DNA from: Flavobacterium flavigenum
GTDB taxonomy: Bacteria > Bacteroidota > Bacteroidia > Flavobacteriales > Flavobacteriaceae
Length of the DNA: 64,000 bases
NCBI RefSeq assembly: GCF_027111255.2
Contig: NZ_CP114285.2
Location: forward strand, 5,084,001 to 5,148,000
Reading direction: 5' to 3'
The notes under the pieces were generated by a model. It did no database searches and was not told the origin of the DNA. It was given only the letters and a program-made list of their open reading frames with translations. The position numbers and the translations under genes are program-made. Below are positions 37,199 through 45,521 of this stretch, piece after piece (position 1 is the stretch's first letter; each line of letters opens with the position of its first letter).

Positions 37199-37891
37199 TT
37201 ATTGTGTCATATTTTTTGCATTAACAAAGTTTTCGATGTCTGTGATAGCGTGAATATTGCTGTCATTAATTATTGAAAGCAGAAAAGATTCTCTGTCTGT
37301 CATCGCCTCATTTAGCGAATCTGACAGTGTGGTTAAGGTTAAACTATGATCGGCGGGCTGATAATTAAGATAGGGAATTTTTATAAAAAGGTTCAGCAGC
37401 AGATCATACCACTTGTCCTGGTTCTCCTGGATGGAATCACTGTGCGCAATTGCAAGGTCATTTAAATCACTGACCAGCGCGGCTGTATTGGATATTTTCT
37501 CCTTTAGCACTTCAAGAGCATCATTATTATAGGGTAAAATATATTTCTTGGAATTGATGTAATTCTCTTCCACTTTACTTAGCTCCTGTATCAGATTAGG
37601 ATAATCACCATCCAGGGCTGCAAATAAAATAAGGGAAAGATTGTAATTTATGTTCCGGTCAATAAACTGGGTTAGAGTTTCACTTTTTTTGGTATTGACC
37701 ACAATATTATTAAGTGCATATTCTAGTATTTTTATGTTTTCTCCTGTAATGCGCATCAGATCCGAATGGTCATAAAAACACAGCAGATAAAAATCATCCT
37801 TGTCCTCGTAGTAGGCAAAATCCAGATTTTCATCCACATTGATGTACTTAAGCCCGCTCTGCATGCTGATTTCTTTTATAATATTTCTCAT
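37199..37891 (-). CDS. Middle component of the ABC-3C-type system
   Basis: 230 residues, acidic and helical, without known motif. It overlaps the upstream nuclease gene by four bases and is separated from the ATPase gene by only three bases, so the three are translationally coupled. Position and size fit the middle components (MC) of ABC-3C systems, which join the ATPase to the effector. I cannot confirm this from sequence alone. Confidence 0.6.
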   Translation of the reverse strand: MRNIIKEISMQSGLKYINVDENLDFAYYEDKDDFYLLCFYDHSDLMRITGENIKILEYALNNIVVNTKKSETLTQFIDRNINYNLSLILFAALDGDYPNLIQELSKVEENYINSKKYILPYNNDALEVLKEKISNTAALVSDLNDLAIAHSDSIQENQDKWYDLLLNLFIKIPYLNYQPADHSLTLTTLSDSLNEAMTDRESFLLSIINDSNIHAITDIENFVNAKNMTQ

Positions 37892-39165
37892 TTGTTGATG
37901 TCATTTATGGTTTTTTCAATGGAGGAGAATCCAAAAAGTCGCTTGTTAATTTCTTCTTCAGTGGCGTGCGGATCCAGTATATTGGTGATTTTATCTCTAA
38001 TTTCCTGCTGGCTGTGCGAGAGATGACGGGTTACAAACAGATCCACATCAATGGTATTGGGATGTTTGTAGAATTCCTCGCAATGCTGCTGGAATCTGAT
38101 CTGCTCCAGCATAGAATCATCAAATTCACTATTGTGATTCAGTAGCTGATATCGGACTGCCTGACCCTCTGGCGTCATTTTGGTATACTGCAGGTTTTTA
38201 AAATAAGGCAGCTGTATTATTTCTTTGATTGCTTTCAGTACGACAGATCTTACAGCACTCCCCTCTAAAAAACCTGCAAAACTCTGCCGCAGATTATTTT
38301 TGTCGAGTTTTTTATGCGGAGTCGTATGGAACTGTATCAAGGAAATCAGATCATTGTAGGGAAGCTTCTCAAGTTCATCTACTGCAGCCTGAAGTTTGAT
38401 AAACTCTGCCAATTGACCGGCATCATTCAAATCATACAAAACTAGATCCTCCGATAAGAATTTTAAAAACAGCTTTGAGATTTCAAACCAGCACAAATCC
38501 TCTGAAAAAGCCAGTGCCGAATCCATCCATTGTTTAATATCCTTAAAGAAAATTTTTGTTTTCTTTTTACTGGCATGTCTTTCCTTTACGATTCTGGTAA
38601 TATTATAACAGCATTGGGCAGTTTTTATAGCAGCATCTTCTTCGGCAATTCCTGTTGCTGCATAATGCTGTGTCACGGCATCCATGAGCTTTTGGTGGAT
38701 GTTGGCGATAGTATACTCGCTCTGCAAGCACTCAAAATTTGTTGCTTTACTGTATTTATTATCAAAATTGGACAGATCTGGTTGGAAATCCGTAATCACA
38801 CTGTCGGTAATCAGATTGCATTTGACCGGTTTTTTCCGCACCCTGTCAAAATATATATGGTTTCTTTTGCGACCGTCATTTGGATCCTTTTCAACCCGTT
38901 TATGATAGTAATATTTATCAATAAGTTCTTCAATTACCTCTTTGTATTTACTGATCTTATCTGCATCCTTACTGAGATAAGCTTTGACCTGAAAGACTTC
39001 AATTTCTGTGGTTTGCAGGGAAAAATCTTCATCTTCTTCCAGTTTAAGACAATAGCCGTCAGGGATTGGATGGGGCAGACTGTTCATGGTTTCGATAGCA
39101 CGGCACAAGGCTACCTCTCCCTGAAAAATATATCCCGACCAGCTAGGTGTTGCGTCAGTATTCAT
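37888..39165 (-). CDS. Cap4-like nuclease effector of the ABC-3C-type system
   Basis: 425 residues. The N-terminus (WSGYIFQGEVALCRAIE, then YCLKLEEDEDFSL, then IEVFQVKAYL) has the layout of the DUF4297/Cap4 PD-(D/E)xK nuclease: E17, an acidic cluster ending D47, and Q59-V-K61. Cap4 nucleases cut double-stranded DNA in CBASS and related systems. The C-terminal ~200 residues are helical, as in ABC-3C C-terminal domains. It is the first gene of the operon and overlaps the next by four bases. DNA cleavage is inferred. Confidence 0.7.
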   Translation of the reverse strand: MNTDATPSWSGYIFQGEVALCRAIETMNSLPHPIPDGYCLKLEEDEDFSLQTTEIEVFQVKAYLSKDADKISKYKEVIEELIDKYYYHKRVEKDPNDGRKRNHIYFDRVRKKPVKCNLITDSVITDFQPDLSNFDNKYSKATNFECLQSEYTIANIHQKLMDAVTQHYAATGIAEEDAAIKTAQCCYNITRIVKERHASKKKTKIFFKDIKQWMDSALAFSEDLCWFEISKLFLKFLSEDLVLYDLNDAGQLAEFIKLQAAVDELEKLPYNDLISLIQFHTTPHKKLDKNNLRQSFAGFLEGSAVRSVVLKAIKEIIQLPYFKNLQYTKMTPEGQAVRYQLLNHNSEFDDSMLEQIRFQQHCEEFYKHPNTIDVDLFVTRHLSHSQQEIRDKITNILDPHATEEEINKRLFGFSSIEKTINDINK

Positions 39166-39299
39166 ATGCTGTTTTTCTCTTTTATTTGAGTAATAGGTTT
39201 ACAATGTGCTGCTTCAAAAGTGAACATTCATTTAGATGCACTTTTTTTATTGGTATAAACAATAGATGAACAATATGTTATTTCGGTTAACTTCAGCTG

Positions 39300-41804
39300 T
39301 TAAATTTCGAATTCGCTCTTTTCACAGTAATAAGATTGAATGAACTTTTTCAAAGTGAACTTTTTATCATCTTCTAAACCGAGATTATGAAAGGCGCCAA
39401 GGTGTATTGCTTTCCCTATTATGTAGTTTATATCTAAACTCGTAGGATAGTCAAAATTATTTCTTGATATATCAGGAACAAATTTTCTGGAATTTAAGTT
39501 CACCATAATCATTTCAATATCGAATATTTTAGCTTGTGTTGGCGCTTCATATCTAAAGTTGTTAATTAGTACATTTCGAACGTACAATTCTTTTCGTTTT
39601 TCCTCATATCTCCTGTAATAAAAGGTATTTTTGGATAATATCACGGACTGAAAAGGCAAATAGAGTTCATTAGTTTTTCCCTCAAATAAATTGACTTTTT
39701 CATATGTTGCATAAGTTTTGCAATTATTGGAGTGACCTAACTCAATTAAATTTTCGTATCCTAAATTATCATACAAATAATCGCCTATATTGGCAAATTC
39801 AAAATCTTTAAAATCTAAATCTAAGTTATTGGGTACAATTACCGAAATCCATTCCAAATCCCTTTCCAGCTTATCAATAGTGTCTTCCAAATCATTATAT
39901 TTTAAAATACTTAGGAAGTCATTTTCCATAGCAGTTCTGACAATTGGAATGTTGTAATATTTCAGCTCACTATTAATTATAAAATTATCGATATCTATTG
40001 CTGATGTATCTTGCACGATTTTGATTCCGTCACAGGAATATTGAAATAAAGTTCCTTTAAAATCAATATGATTGATACTAGAAACATAATCGCTTTTCTT
40101 TTTAATAAGTGCATATCCCTCAATATCTTTTAAATAATTGCTTAAATCAATTTTGATCAAGCCATCAGGTACTGTTACTGTCTTTAAATTATTTGAAATT
40201 AAAATGGGAACATTTGAATTGTCATAGAGTTCTACCTGAATATCGTCAGTAAGGAAATATTTATTCATAAAAGCAACAACCTTAGCAGAATTATTTTCAA
40301 AAACATTAATAAAATTTTTGTAATTTAGAATAATTTCGGTTCCGTCAAGTGAATGATCTTCTGCTTTCGTTAAAGATGTATACTCGTTATTCTTTTCGAG
40401 ATTTATTAAGTATCTGTCAGAAGATTTGTAATATCTTGTTATTACTTTTACCTCGTCCGAAAGCATGAAACAGGAAAGAAAACCAATTCCGAAATTTCCG
40501 ATGGGCTTATAGGCCAGATCCCTTAACTTGAAATCTTTCGAAGTATAATAGGACACGCCTATGTTTAGGAAATGCTTTTTGATGATTTCCAGAGACATTC
40601 CCGTACCATTATCCTTAATAGTAACTTCATTTTGTGCTTCGTTGATGATAATCTTGATTTTTGGCACATACTTTTCTGCACCGATCTGCAGATTTTCATT
40701 TACGATTTCCTGTCTTATTTTGCAGGAATCTATAGAGTTCTGTATGAGTTCGCGCAAGCCTAAAGATTTGTCTCCATATATTTTTTCTCCCATCAAAAGC
40801 GCACTGATGGCCTTATAATCAAGTTTCATTTTGTAATCTGAAAAGGTGTAGCCTATGGTCTGTATTTGGACCTCTGGGGTGGTGTCATAGAGCAGATTAT
40901 ATTGGGAAGACATCGTATTGGCTAACTGCGTACAGTTTGTGATCTCATAGGCGACCCAGTCAATATAGGTCAATATTTTTCGATGGGTATGTGGACTTTC
41001 GCACTGACCCGTAAAGTAAATTGTTTTAAGACCGGTTTTTGAGTCTTTTTTTATTTTTTGATTATTTGAAATAATGAAATGCTGGTCCCATTCCTCTTTG
41101 CTGATCCCGGTTGGAGAAATCAATTGGTAAAGATTAAAAGGAGTTCTATTTGAATCGATATCCAAAATGTCGGCCAGCCGAAGCACGCAGGCTAGAAACT
41201 GCGAATTAAATCTGTAGTCTCCTTTCAACTCATTTACTGTCAAATTACTTGTTATCCAGTCAAATCCTTTAGTATGGCTTTCGCAGATTAACGCGAGTTC
41301 TTTTGTGAAATTAAGCGATAATCTGGGAATGTCAAATTTACCCTTTAACTCTTCCTGTATATATTTGGCAGAAAGTGAGGAATGAAACATTCTCACATAT
41401 TCTTGCAATGCCAACTCTTCATCTTCAATAGTTTTAACTACCGCGGAATATTTTATTTCAAAATAGGGAAAATCATCATTTTTGATCAATTTTATATCCT
41501 CTTCACTTACCGCCATTCCGACATCATGAAGTAGGGCCGACAATATTAATATGGCAATTTCTAATTCATCCAGTTGGTCGATGTCTTCAACAATACTGGC
41601 CATGTTTTTTATGATCCTGAGCGAATGACCTATATTGTGCAGTGTATAATTGGGAAAAACATGCGGGATTCTTTGCTCCAGTACATTTTTTACTTTTTCG
41701 TAGACTTCTTTTATGTGGGGAAGAAATTCACTTTTTCTACTCTGAAGTAGCTTTACAAGTTCTAAATCGTCGATACCGATTTCTCTGTCTATTGTTACGC
41801 TCAT
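39300..41804 (-). CDS. HD-domain/Hsp90-like ATPase fusion (HD-CE type)
   Basis: 834 residues. The N-terminal ~230 residues form an HD phosphohydrolase-like domain: H56/H60 in YTLHNIGHSLRII, H93-D94 in LLHDVG, a further H in ESHTKG and D in RLADILDID. A GHKL ATPase of Hsp90 type follows: LGLRELIQNSIDSC (E/N/D box), IKDNGTGMS and GNFGIGFLSCFM. This fusion occurs in conflict systems; the HD part may act on nucleotides or as effector, gated by the ATPase. It lies 134 bases upstream of the ABC-3C operon on the same strand and may be part of it. Confidence 0.75.
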   Translation of the reverse strand: MSVTIDREIGIDDLELVKLLQSRKSEFLPHIKEVYEKVKNVLEQRIPHVFPNYTLHNIGHSLRIIKNMASIVEDIDQLDELEIAILILSALLHDVGMAVSEEDIKLIKNDDFPYFEIKYSAVVKTIEDEELALQEYVRMFHSSLSAKYIQEELKGKFDIPRLSLNFTKELALICESHTKGFDWITSNLTVNELKGDYRFNSQFLACVLRLADILDIDSNRTPFNLYQLISPTGISKEEWDQHFIISNNQKIKKDSKTGLKTIYFTGQCESPHTHRKILTYIDWVAYEITNCTQLANTMSSQYNLLYDTTPEVQIQTIGYTFSDYKMKLDYKAISALLMGEKIYGDKSLGLRELIQNSIDSCKIRQEIVNENLQIGAEKYVPKIKIIINEAQNEVTIKDNGTGMSLEIIKKHFLNIGVSYYTSKDFKLRDLAYKPIGNFGIGFLSCFMLSDEVKVITRYYKSSDRYLINLEKNNEYTSLTKAEDHSLDGTEIILNYKNFINVFENNSAKVVAFMNKYFLTDDIQVELYDNSNVPILISNNLKTVTVPDGLIKIDLSNYLKDIEGYALIKKKSDYVSSINHIDFKGTLFQYSCDGIKIVQDTSAIDIDNFIINSELKYYNIPIVRTAMENDFLSILKYNDLEDTIDKLERDLEWISVIVPNNLDLDFKDFEFANIGDYLYDNLGYENLIELGHSNNCKTYATYEKVNLFEGKTNELYLPFQSVILSKNTFYYRRYEEKRKELYVRNVLINNFRYEAPTQAKIFDIEMIMVNLNSRKFVPDISRNNFDYPTSLDINYIIGKAIHLGAFHNLGLEDDKKFTLKKFIQSYYCEKSEFEI

Positions 41805-41878
41805 TTTTTAATAATTTGCCTAGTTTATTATTTCTGTTTAACGGCGGTTAAATATCGCACTTATTTTATCTTGATTTT

Positions 41879-41895
41879 TACGGATTTCCGTAATG
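41879..41895. repeat. 17-bp palindromic repeat, copy 2
   Basis: TACGGATTTCCGTAATG, identical to 8337-8353. It sits upstream of the HD-Hsp90 gene and could be a regulator site. Confidence 0.6.
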
Positions 41896-42017
41896 GATCA
41901 AGATAATTTCAAAAATATATAATAAATAATTTAGTCAGCCCCGTATTTATACTTGTTCGCCATCAGCGATTTTTAACCTTCAGGAATTTTGCAGTAGTAC
42001 AATTAGGAACTTAGGCT

Positions 42018-42048
42018 GCGGCGAGGCTCGCCGCTCAATTTTTTTTTA
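42018..42048 (+). terminator. Orphan GC-rich terminator 1
   Basis: GCGGCGA-GGC-TCGCCGC hairpin followed by a long T-run. There is no gene upstream on the plus strand. Confidence 0.75.
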
Positions 42049-42320
42049 TTTTTATATTTTAACTGAGATTAGTTTTATCCGCAAAAAAGTCATATTTGAG
42101 AATAGCCGTTTTGAAAGTATTCGGATCACTAGAAAAATGTGCTGCTTAAAAGATAAGCGACTGTTTAGGAAAGTCTTTCCTTAAAGAATATCAAGGATTA
42201 TAATTAGATTTTTTTGTACCTTATTTGTACCATTGGTTTGTAAAGTATTGATTTATATAGGTTGTTAATTTTGAAGAAGTAAAATAAGTACTGATTAAAA
42301 TCAGTCAATAATAAGTGCTA

Positions 42321-42359
42321 AGCCGCTGTAAACTAATGTTTATAGCGGTTTTTCTTTTT
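42321..42359 (+). terminator. Orphan terminator 2
   Basis: GCCGCTGTAAAC pairs with GTTTATAGCGGT (one G-U), followed by a T-rich run. There is no plus-strand gene before it. Confidence 0.7.
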
Positions 42360-42418
42360 TTATTATTTTTTATTCTTCTATTGAGGAATCTAAGAAATAA
42401 ATTCATCCTGACTCAAAA

Positions 42419-42451
42419 GGAGCAGTCTAAAGCCGAGACTGCCCCTTTTTT
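42419..42451 (+). terminator. Terminator 3, perhaps bidirectional
   Basis: GGAGCAGTCT (42419-42428) pairs with AGACTGCCCC (42436-42445, one mismatch), followed by six T. On the minus strand it lies past the carbonic anhydrase gene with a weaker T-run. Confidence 0.65.
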
Positions 42452-42519
42452 GTAAATATTTCTTAACTGCATAAAATGCATTACAAAATTATTTTATATG
42501 CATTTTAGAAAAACAAATA

Positions 42520-43161
42520 TTATTTAAAAATCATTGTGTCAGCTAAAAAGGCGACTTCCCCTGTTGTAATATCATGAGTTCCGCCTACGATTCCTATCTC
42601 TCCCTTTTCAATCATTTCTTTTAAGATAGGACTTCTTTCCATAATGGATTTCACGGTGCGTTTCACATTGATTACCGATACGTTTTCTACAAAATCAGGA
42701 TTTCCAGAATTGCGATTTTCTTTTGTCTGGGTTTCATCATCAACCGCTGGTCTTATTTTTGTAAGCAGTGCGGTTAAATTCCCCATTTCAACGTGGTCGC
42801 AGGCACCTTTTACTGCCCCGCATTTTGTGTGGCCCAATACAACAATGATTTTTGACCCAGCGACTTTGCAGCCAAATTCCATGCTGCCTAAAATGTCTTC
42901 ATTGATGATATTTCCGGCAATACGCACACTGAAAATATCCCCAAGACCCTGGTCAAAAATTAGTTCCGCCGAAGTTCTGCTGTCAATACAGCTCAGGATT
43001 ACGGCAAAAGGATGCTGGCCGTCTGAAGTTTCATTAGCCTGCTGCAGAAGATTACGGTTTATTTTCAGGTTGCTTACAAACCTTTGGTTTCCTTCTTTTA
43101 GTAACTCTAAGGCTTTTGAAGGAGTAATTGCGGCCTGCATTTCTTTAGTTAACGTTTTCAT
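42520..43161 (-). CDS. Beta-class carbonic anhydrase
   Basis: 213 residues. It interconverts CO2 and bicarbonate in the cytoplasm. Zinc ligands are C58, H111 and C114 (SCIDSR and GHTKCG), with the D60-R62 dyad of the beta class. Length and the NEDILGSMEFG and GIVGGTHDI segments fit the family. Downstream on the minus strand is the terminator at 42419-42451. Upstream lies a bestrophin-like remnant, so a former bicarbonate or anion channel neighbour may have been lost. Confidence 0.92.
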   Translation of the reverse strand: MKTLTKEMQAAITPSKALELLKEGNQRFVSNLKINRNLLQQANETSDGQHPFAVILSCIDSRTSAELIFDQGLGDIFSVRIAGNIINEDILGSMEFGCKVAGSKIIVVLGHTKCGAVKGACDHVEMGNLTALLTKIRPAVDDETQTKENRNSGNPDFVENVSVINVKRTVKSIMERSPILKEMIEKGEIGIVGGTHDITTGEVAFLADTMIFK

Positions 43162-43172
43162 TTTTGGTTGAT

Positions 43173-43334
43173 TTAAGTTATGATAAATAAAATTTTTCCG
43201 GTTAGGGGCTGAGGAATATCTTTTTCTTTCAACAGGTCCTTGATATTTATTTCAATAGTTCTTGCGATAGCAGTTACCGCAGTATCCGTTGGGCGGTTTC
43301 TAAATGGATCCTGAAGGTGTAAGAGACTGGTATT
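43173..43334 (-). pseudogene. 3' remnant of a bestrophin-like channel gene
   Basis: The minus-strand frame between stops at 43335-43337 and 43173-43175 reads LLHLQDPFRNRPTDTAVTAI, then ARTIEINIKDLLKEKDIPQP and a short tail. The DPF.....DT.V.AIARTIEIN pattern resembles the C-terminus of bacterial bestrophin (UPF0187) anion channels. No membrane part or start codon remains, so only the 3' end survives. The family call is tentative. Confidence 0.4.
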
Positions 43335-43400
43335 TTAGTATTTATCAGCATAAAATTGTTTATAATGATTTGGTTTAAAAATAACAAAACTATTTCAAAT

Positions 43401-43457
43401 GATAGTAATACTATCTCAAATAATTGTTAAATAATTTCATGAAATATAGATACTATC
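43401..43457. promoter_or_regulatory. Candidate operator of the TetR gene
   Basis: GATAGT-AAT-ACTATC palindrome at 43401-43415 and a second ACTATC half at 43452-43457, both upstream of the TetR start. A TACATTTG (TAnnTTTG) box at 43475-43482 lies just after. The setting suits autoregulation. Confidence 0.5.
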
Positions 43458-43499
43458 AAGTAATAAATCTTTATTACATTTGCTAAAACAGTTATTAAT

Positions 43500-44171
43500 A
43501 TGGAATTTCAGGTAAAATTTGATATAAACGAAAAGATTTTCTTAAGAAATCCCGAAAACAGTGAGGTTGGGAGATTAATGGTAAAAAAGGCTATTGACCT
43601 TATTTACGAGCTGGGTTTTGAACAGTTTACTTTCAAAAAGCTGGCTATGGAAATCAATAGCACAGAGGCAACTATTTACAGGTACTTTGAAAACAAACAC
43701 AGACTTCTGCTTTACATCCTTAATTGGTATTGGTCATATATGGAATTTTTAGTGACATTTAAACTGGAAAACGTCACAGATAAAAAGGAAAGATTAAAAA
43801 TAATTGTAAATCTTTTGACTCAGGAACCCACAGAAAGTACCAATCAATTTGACTACAACAAAAAGTTGCTTAATCAAATCGTAATTGCAGAAAGTAGTAA
43901 AGTATATTTGGTAAAAGAAGTTGCAGAAATCAATAAGAATGAGGTGTTTAAACCTTATAAAGATCTCTGTGGAAAAATAGCTGAGGTAATTTCTGAATAT
44001 AACCCAAAATATAAATACCCACGCTCTTTAAGTACAACGCTGATTGAAACTTCGCATCATCAGCAATATTTTAGTATTAATTTACCTAAACTTACCGATG
44101 TGTCATCAAAAAAAGAATTGGATTTTACCAGCCATTTTATTCAAGATTTTTTGTTTAAAATTTTAGATTAG
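43500..44171 (+). CDS. TetR-family transcriptional regulator
   Basis: 223 residues. The N-terminal DNA-binding domain is clear: AIDLIYELGFEQFTFKKLAME, then INSTEATIYRYFENKHRLLLYIL, the TetR helix-turn-helix with the usual IYRYFxxK turn. The C-terminal ligand-binding region is variable and gives no ligand. The palindrome upstream suggests autoregulation. A terminator follows at 44200-44232. Confidence 0.9.
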   Translation: MEFQVKFDINEKIFLRNPENSEVGRLMVKKAIDLIYELGFEQFTFKKLAMEINSTEATIYRYFENKHRLLLYILNWYWSYMEFLVTFKLENVTDKKERLKIIVNLLTQEPTESTNQFDYNKKLLNQIVIAESSKVYLVKEVAEINKNEVFKPYKDLCGKIAEVISEYNPKYKYPRSLSTTLIETSHHQQYFSINLPKLTDVSSKKELDFTSHFIQDFLFKILD

Positions 44172-44199
44172 GGATTTTAAAGCATTTTATATAACACAA

Positions 44200-44232
44200 A
44201 ACCGGATTTGACAAAACAGATCCGGTTTTTTT
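44200..44232 (+). terminator. Terminator after the TetR gene
   Basis: AACCGGAT (44200-44207) pairs with ATCCGGTT (44220-44227), followed by a T-run. Confidence 0.88.
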
Positions 44233-44398
44233 ATCACTAAATTTTATGAAAGAACGTGAATTATTGTTTTACTAAAAAGTATTGATTTTATAAAGTGTTT
44301 TTTTTTTGAATTGCTAACAATATCTTCATATCAAACTGACAATTGTCATTTCTTATCCCGATTCTTTTTCGTAATATTACTATTGTAAAATTTCATGA

Positions 44399-45472
44399 AT
44401 GAGAAAGATAAAATACAAACAGGGACGAAAGCTGCAACATATCACTTTAGAGTATACTGGGACTCACAAAGATCATGAAACAGAGATGCAACTTTTTGTA
44501 TATGACGATTCAGATATTATTGAATATGAAAAGTTTACCGTTTTAGCCCTAAATTCCTGCTTTGATTATACTAAAAATAACTGGCTCAATATTCATGGAT
44601 TAAACGATATTGATCTTATTAAAACAATCGGCGATCATTTTCAATTTGATGATTTTTTAATCGCCGATATTTTAAACACTACCAAAAGAACCAAACTCGA
44701 GGAACAGCAGGACATTTTATTTTTTAACATTAAATCACTTTTACCTTCAGAATATTCAGACGGACTTAAAGTAGAACAGCTCAGTTTTATTTTAAAGGAC
44801 GGAATACTCATTTCGTTTCAGGAAAAACGAAGCGACTTCTTTACACATATCCGGGAACGTATTCGCACGCATGCTGGAATTGTAAGAACCAAAAAGGTAG
44901 ATTATCTGCTTTATTTGTTGTTGGATGCCGTAATGGAAAATTTTTATATTACGATAGAAGATGAAGAGAATAATATCGAGGAATTAATAAATTTAACTAA
45001 AAAAGGGGCAGATCCGGTTATTTTAGAGAAAATCGAAAACCATCGTGATAATTTTAATTTTTTGAAACGCTCTATTTTACCGCTTCGGGATTCTTTGTAT
45101 TATCTGAAAACAATTAAAGATGATGATGAAACGAATGGTCTTATTCAAAAAGAGACTTTTAATTTCTTTGTCAGACTGCATCAAAAAAGCCTTGAACTTT
45201 TGGAACAGATAGAATCAGATATGAGCTCTTTGGAAAGCGCCTCAAATTTTTATTTTTCGGAACAAAGCCGTAAAATGAATGAAATCATGAAAACCCTCAC
45301 CATCATTTCGGCAGTTTTTATTCCGCTTACTTTTATTGTTGGAGTATATGGGATGAACTTTGATAATATGCCCGAATTACATGCCCAAAACGGTTACTTT
45401 ATTGTCATGGGAATTATGTTTTTACTAGTTATCGCCCTGATTATCTATTTTAAGAAAAGACATTGGTTTTAA
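44399..45472 (+). CDS. corA: CorA-type magnesium/cobalt transporter
   Basis: 357 residues. A soluble N-terminal domain of about 290 residues precedes two C-terminal membrane helices separated by the CorA signature YGMNFDNMPE (GMN at 318-320). CorA pentamers take up Mg2+ through the inner membrane. The short basic tail after the last helix (FKKRHWF) is typical. pta starts 50 bases downstream on the same strand; no terminator is seen between them. Confidence 0.93.
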   Translation: MRKIKYKQGRKLQHITLEYTGTHKDHETEMQLFVYDDSDIIEYEKFTVLALNSCFDYTKNNWLNIHGLNDIDLIKTIGDHFQFDDFLIADILNTTKRTKLEEQQDILFFNIKSLLPSEYSDGLKVEQLSFILKDGILISFQEKRSDFFTHIRERIRTHAGIVRTKKVDYLLYLLLDAVMENFYITIEDEENNIEELINLTKKGADPVILEKIENHRDNFNFLKRSILPLRDSLYYLKTIKDDDETNGLIQKETFNFFVRLHQKSLELLEQIESDMSSLESASNFYFSEQSRKMNEIMKTLTIISAVFIPLTFIVGVYGMNFDNMPELHAQNGYFIVMGIMFLLVIALIIYFKKRHWF

Positions 45473-45521
45473 AGATTCACTATTAAAATAATTCGAATAC
45501 ATTAGATTCAAAATATAAATT

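Noticed and set aside
38530..39189. 219-codon plus-strand frame opposite the Cap4-like gene
   Set aside because: It lies entirely over a well-supported minus-strand gene, has no recognisable domain and is rich in Phe/Cys as expected of an antisense frame.
41896..42360. tRNA gene at the island edge as an integration target
   Set aside because: No cloverleaf or tRNA 3' end could be found on either strand; only terminators and short repeats.
42644..43171. 175-codon plus-strand frame opposite carbonic anhydrase
   Set aside because: Shadow of a conserved enzyme gene whose zinc ligands are intact.
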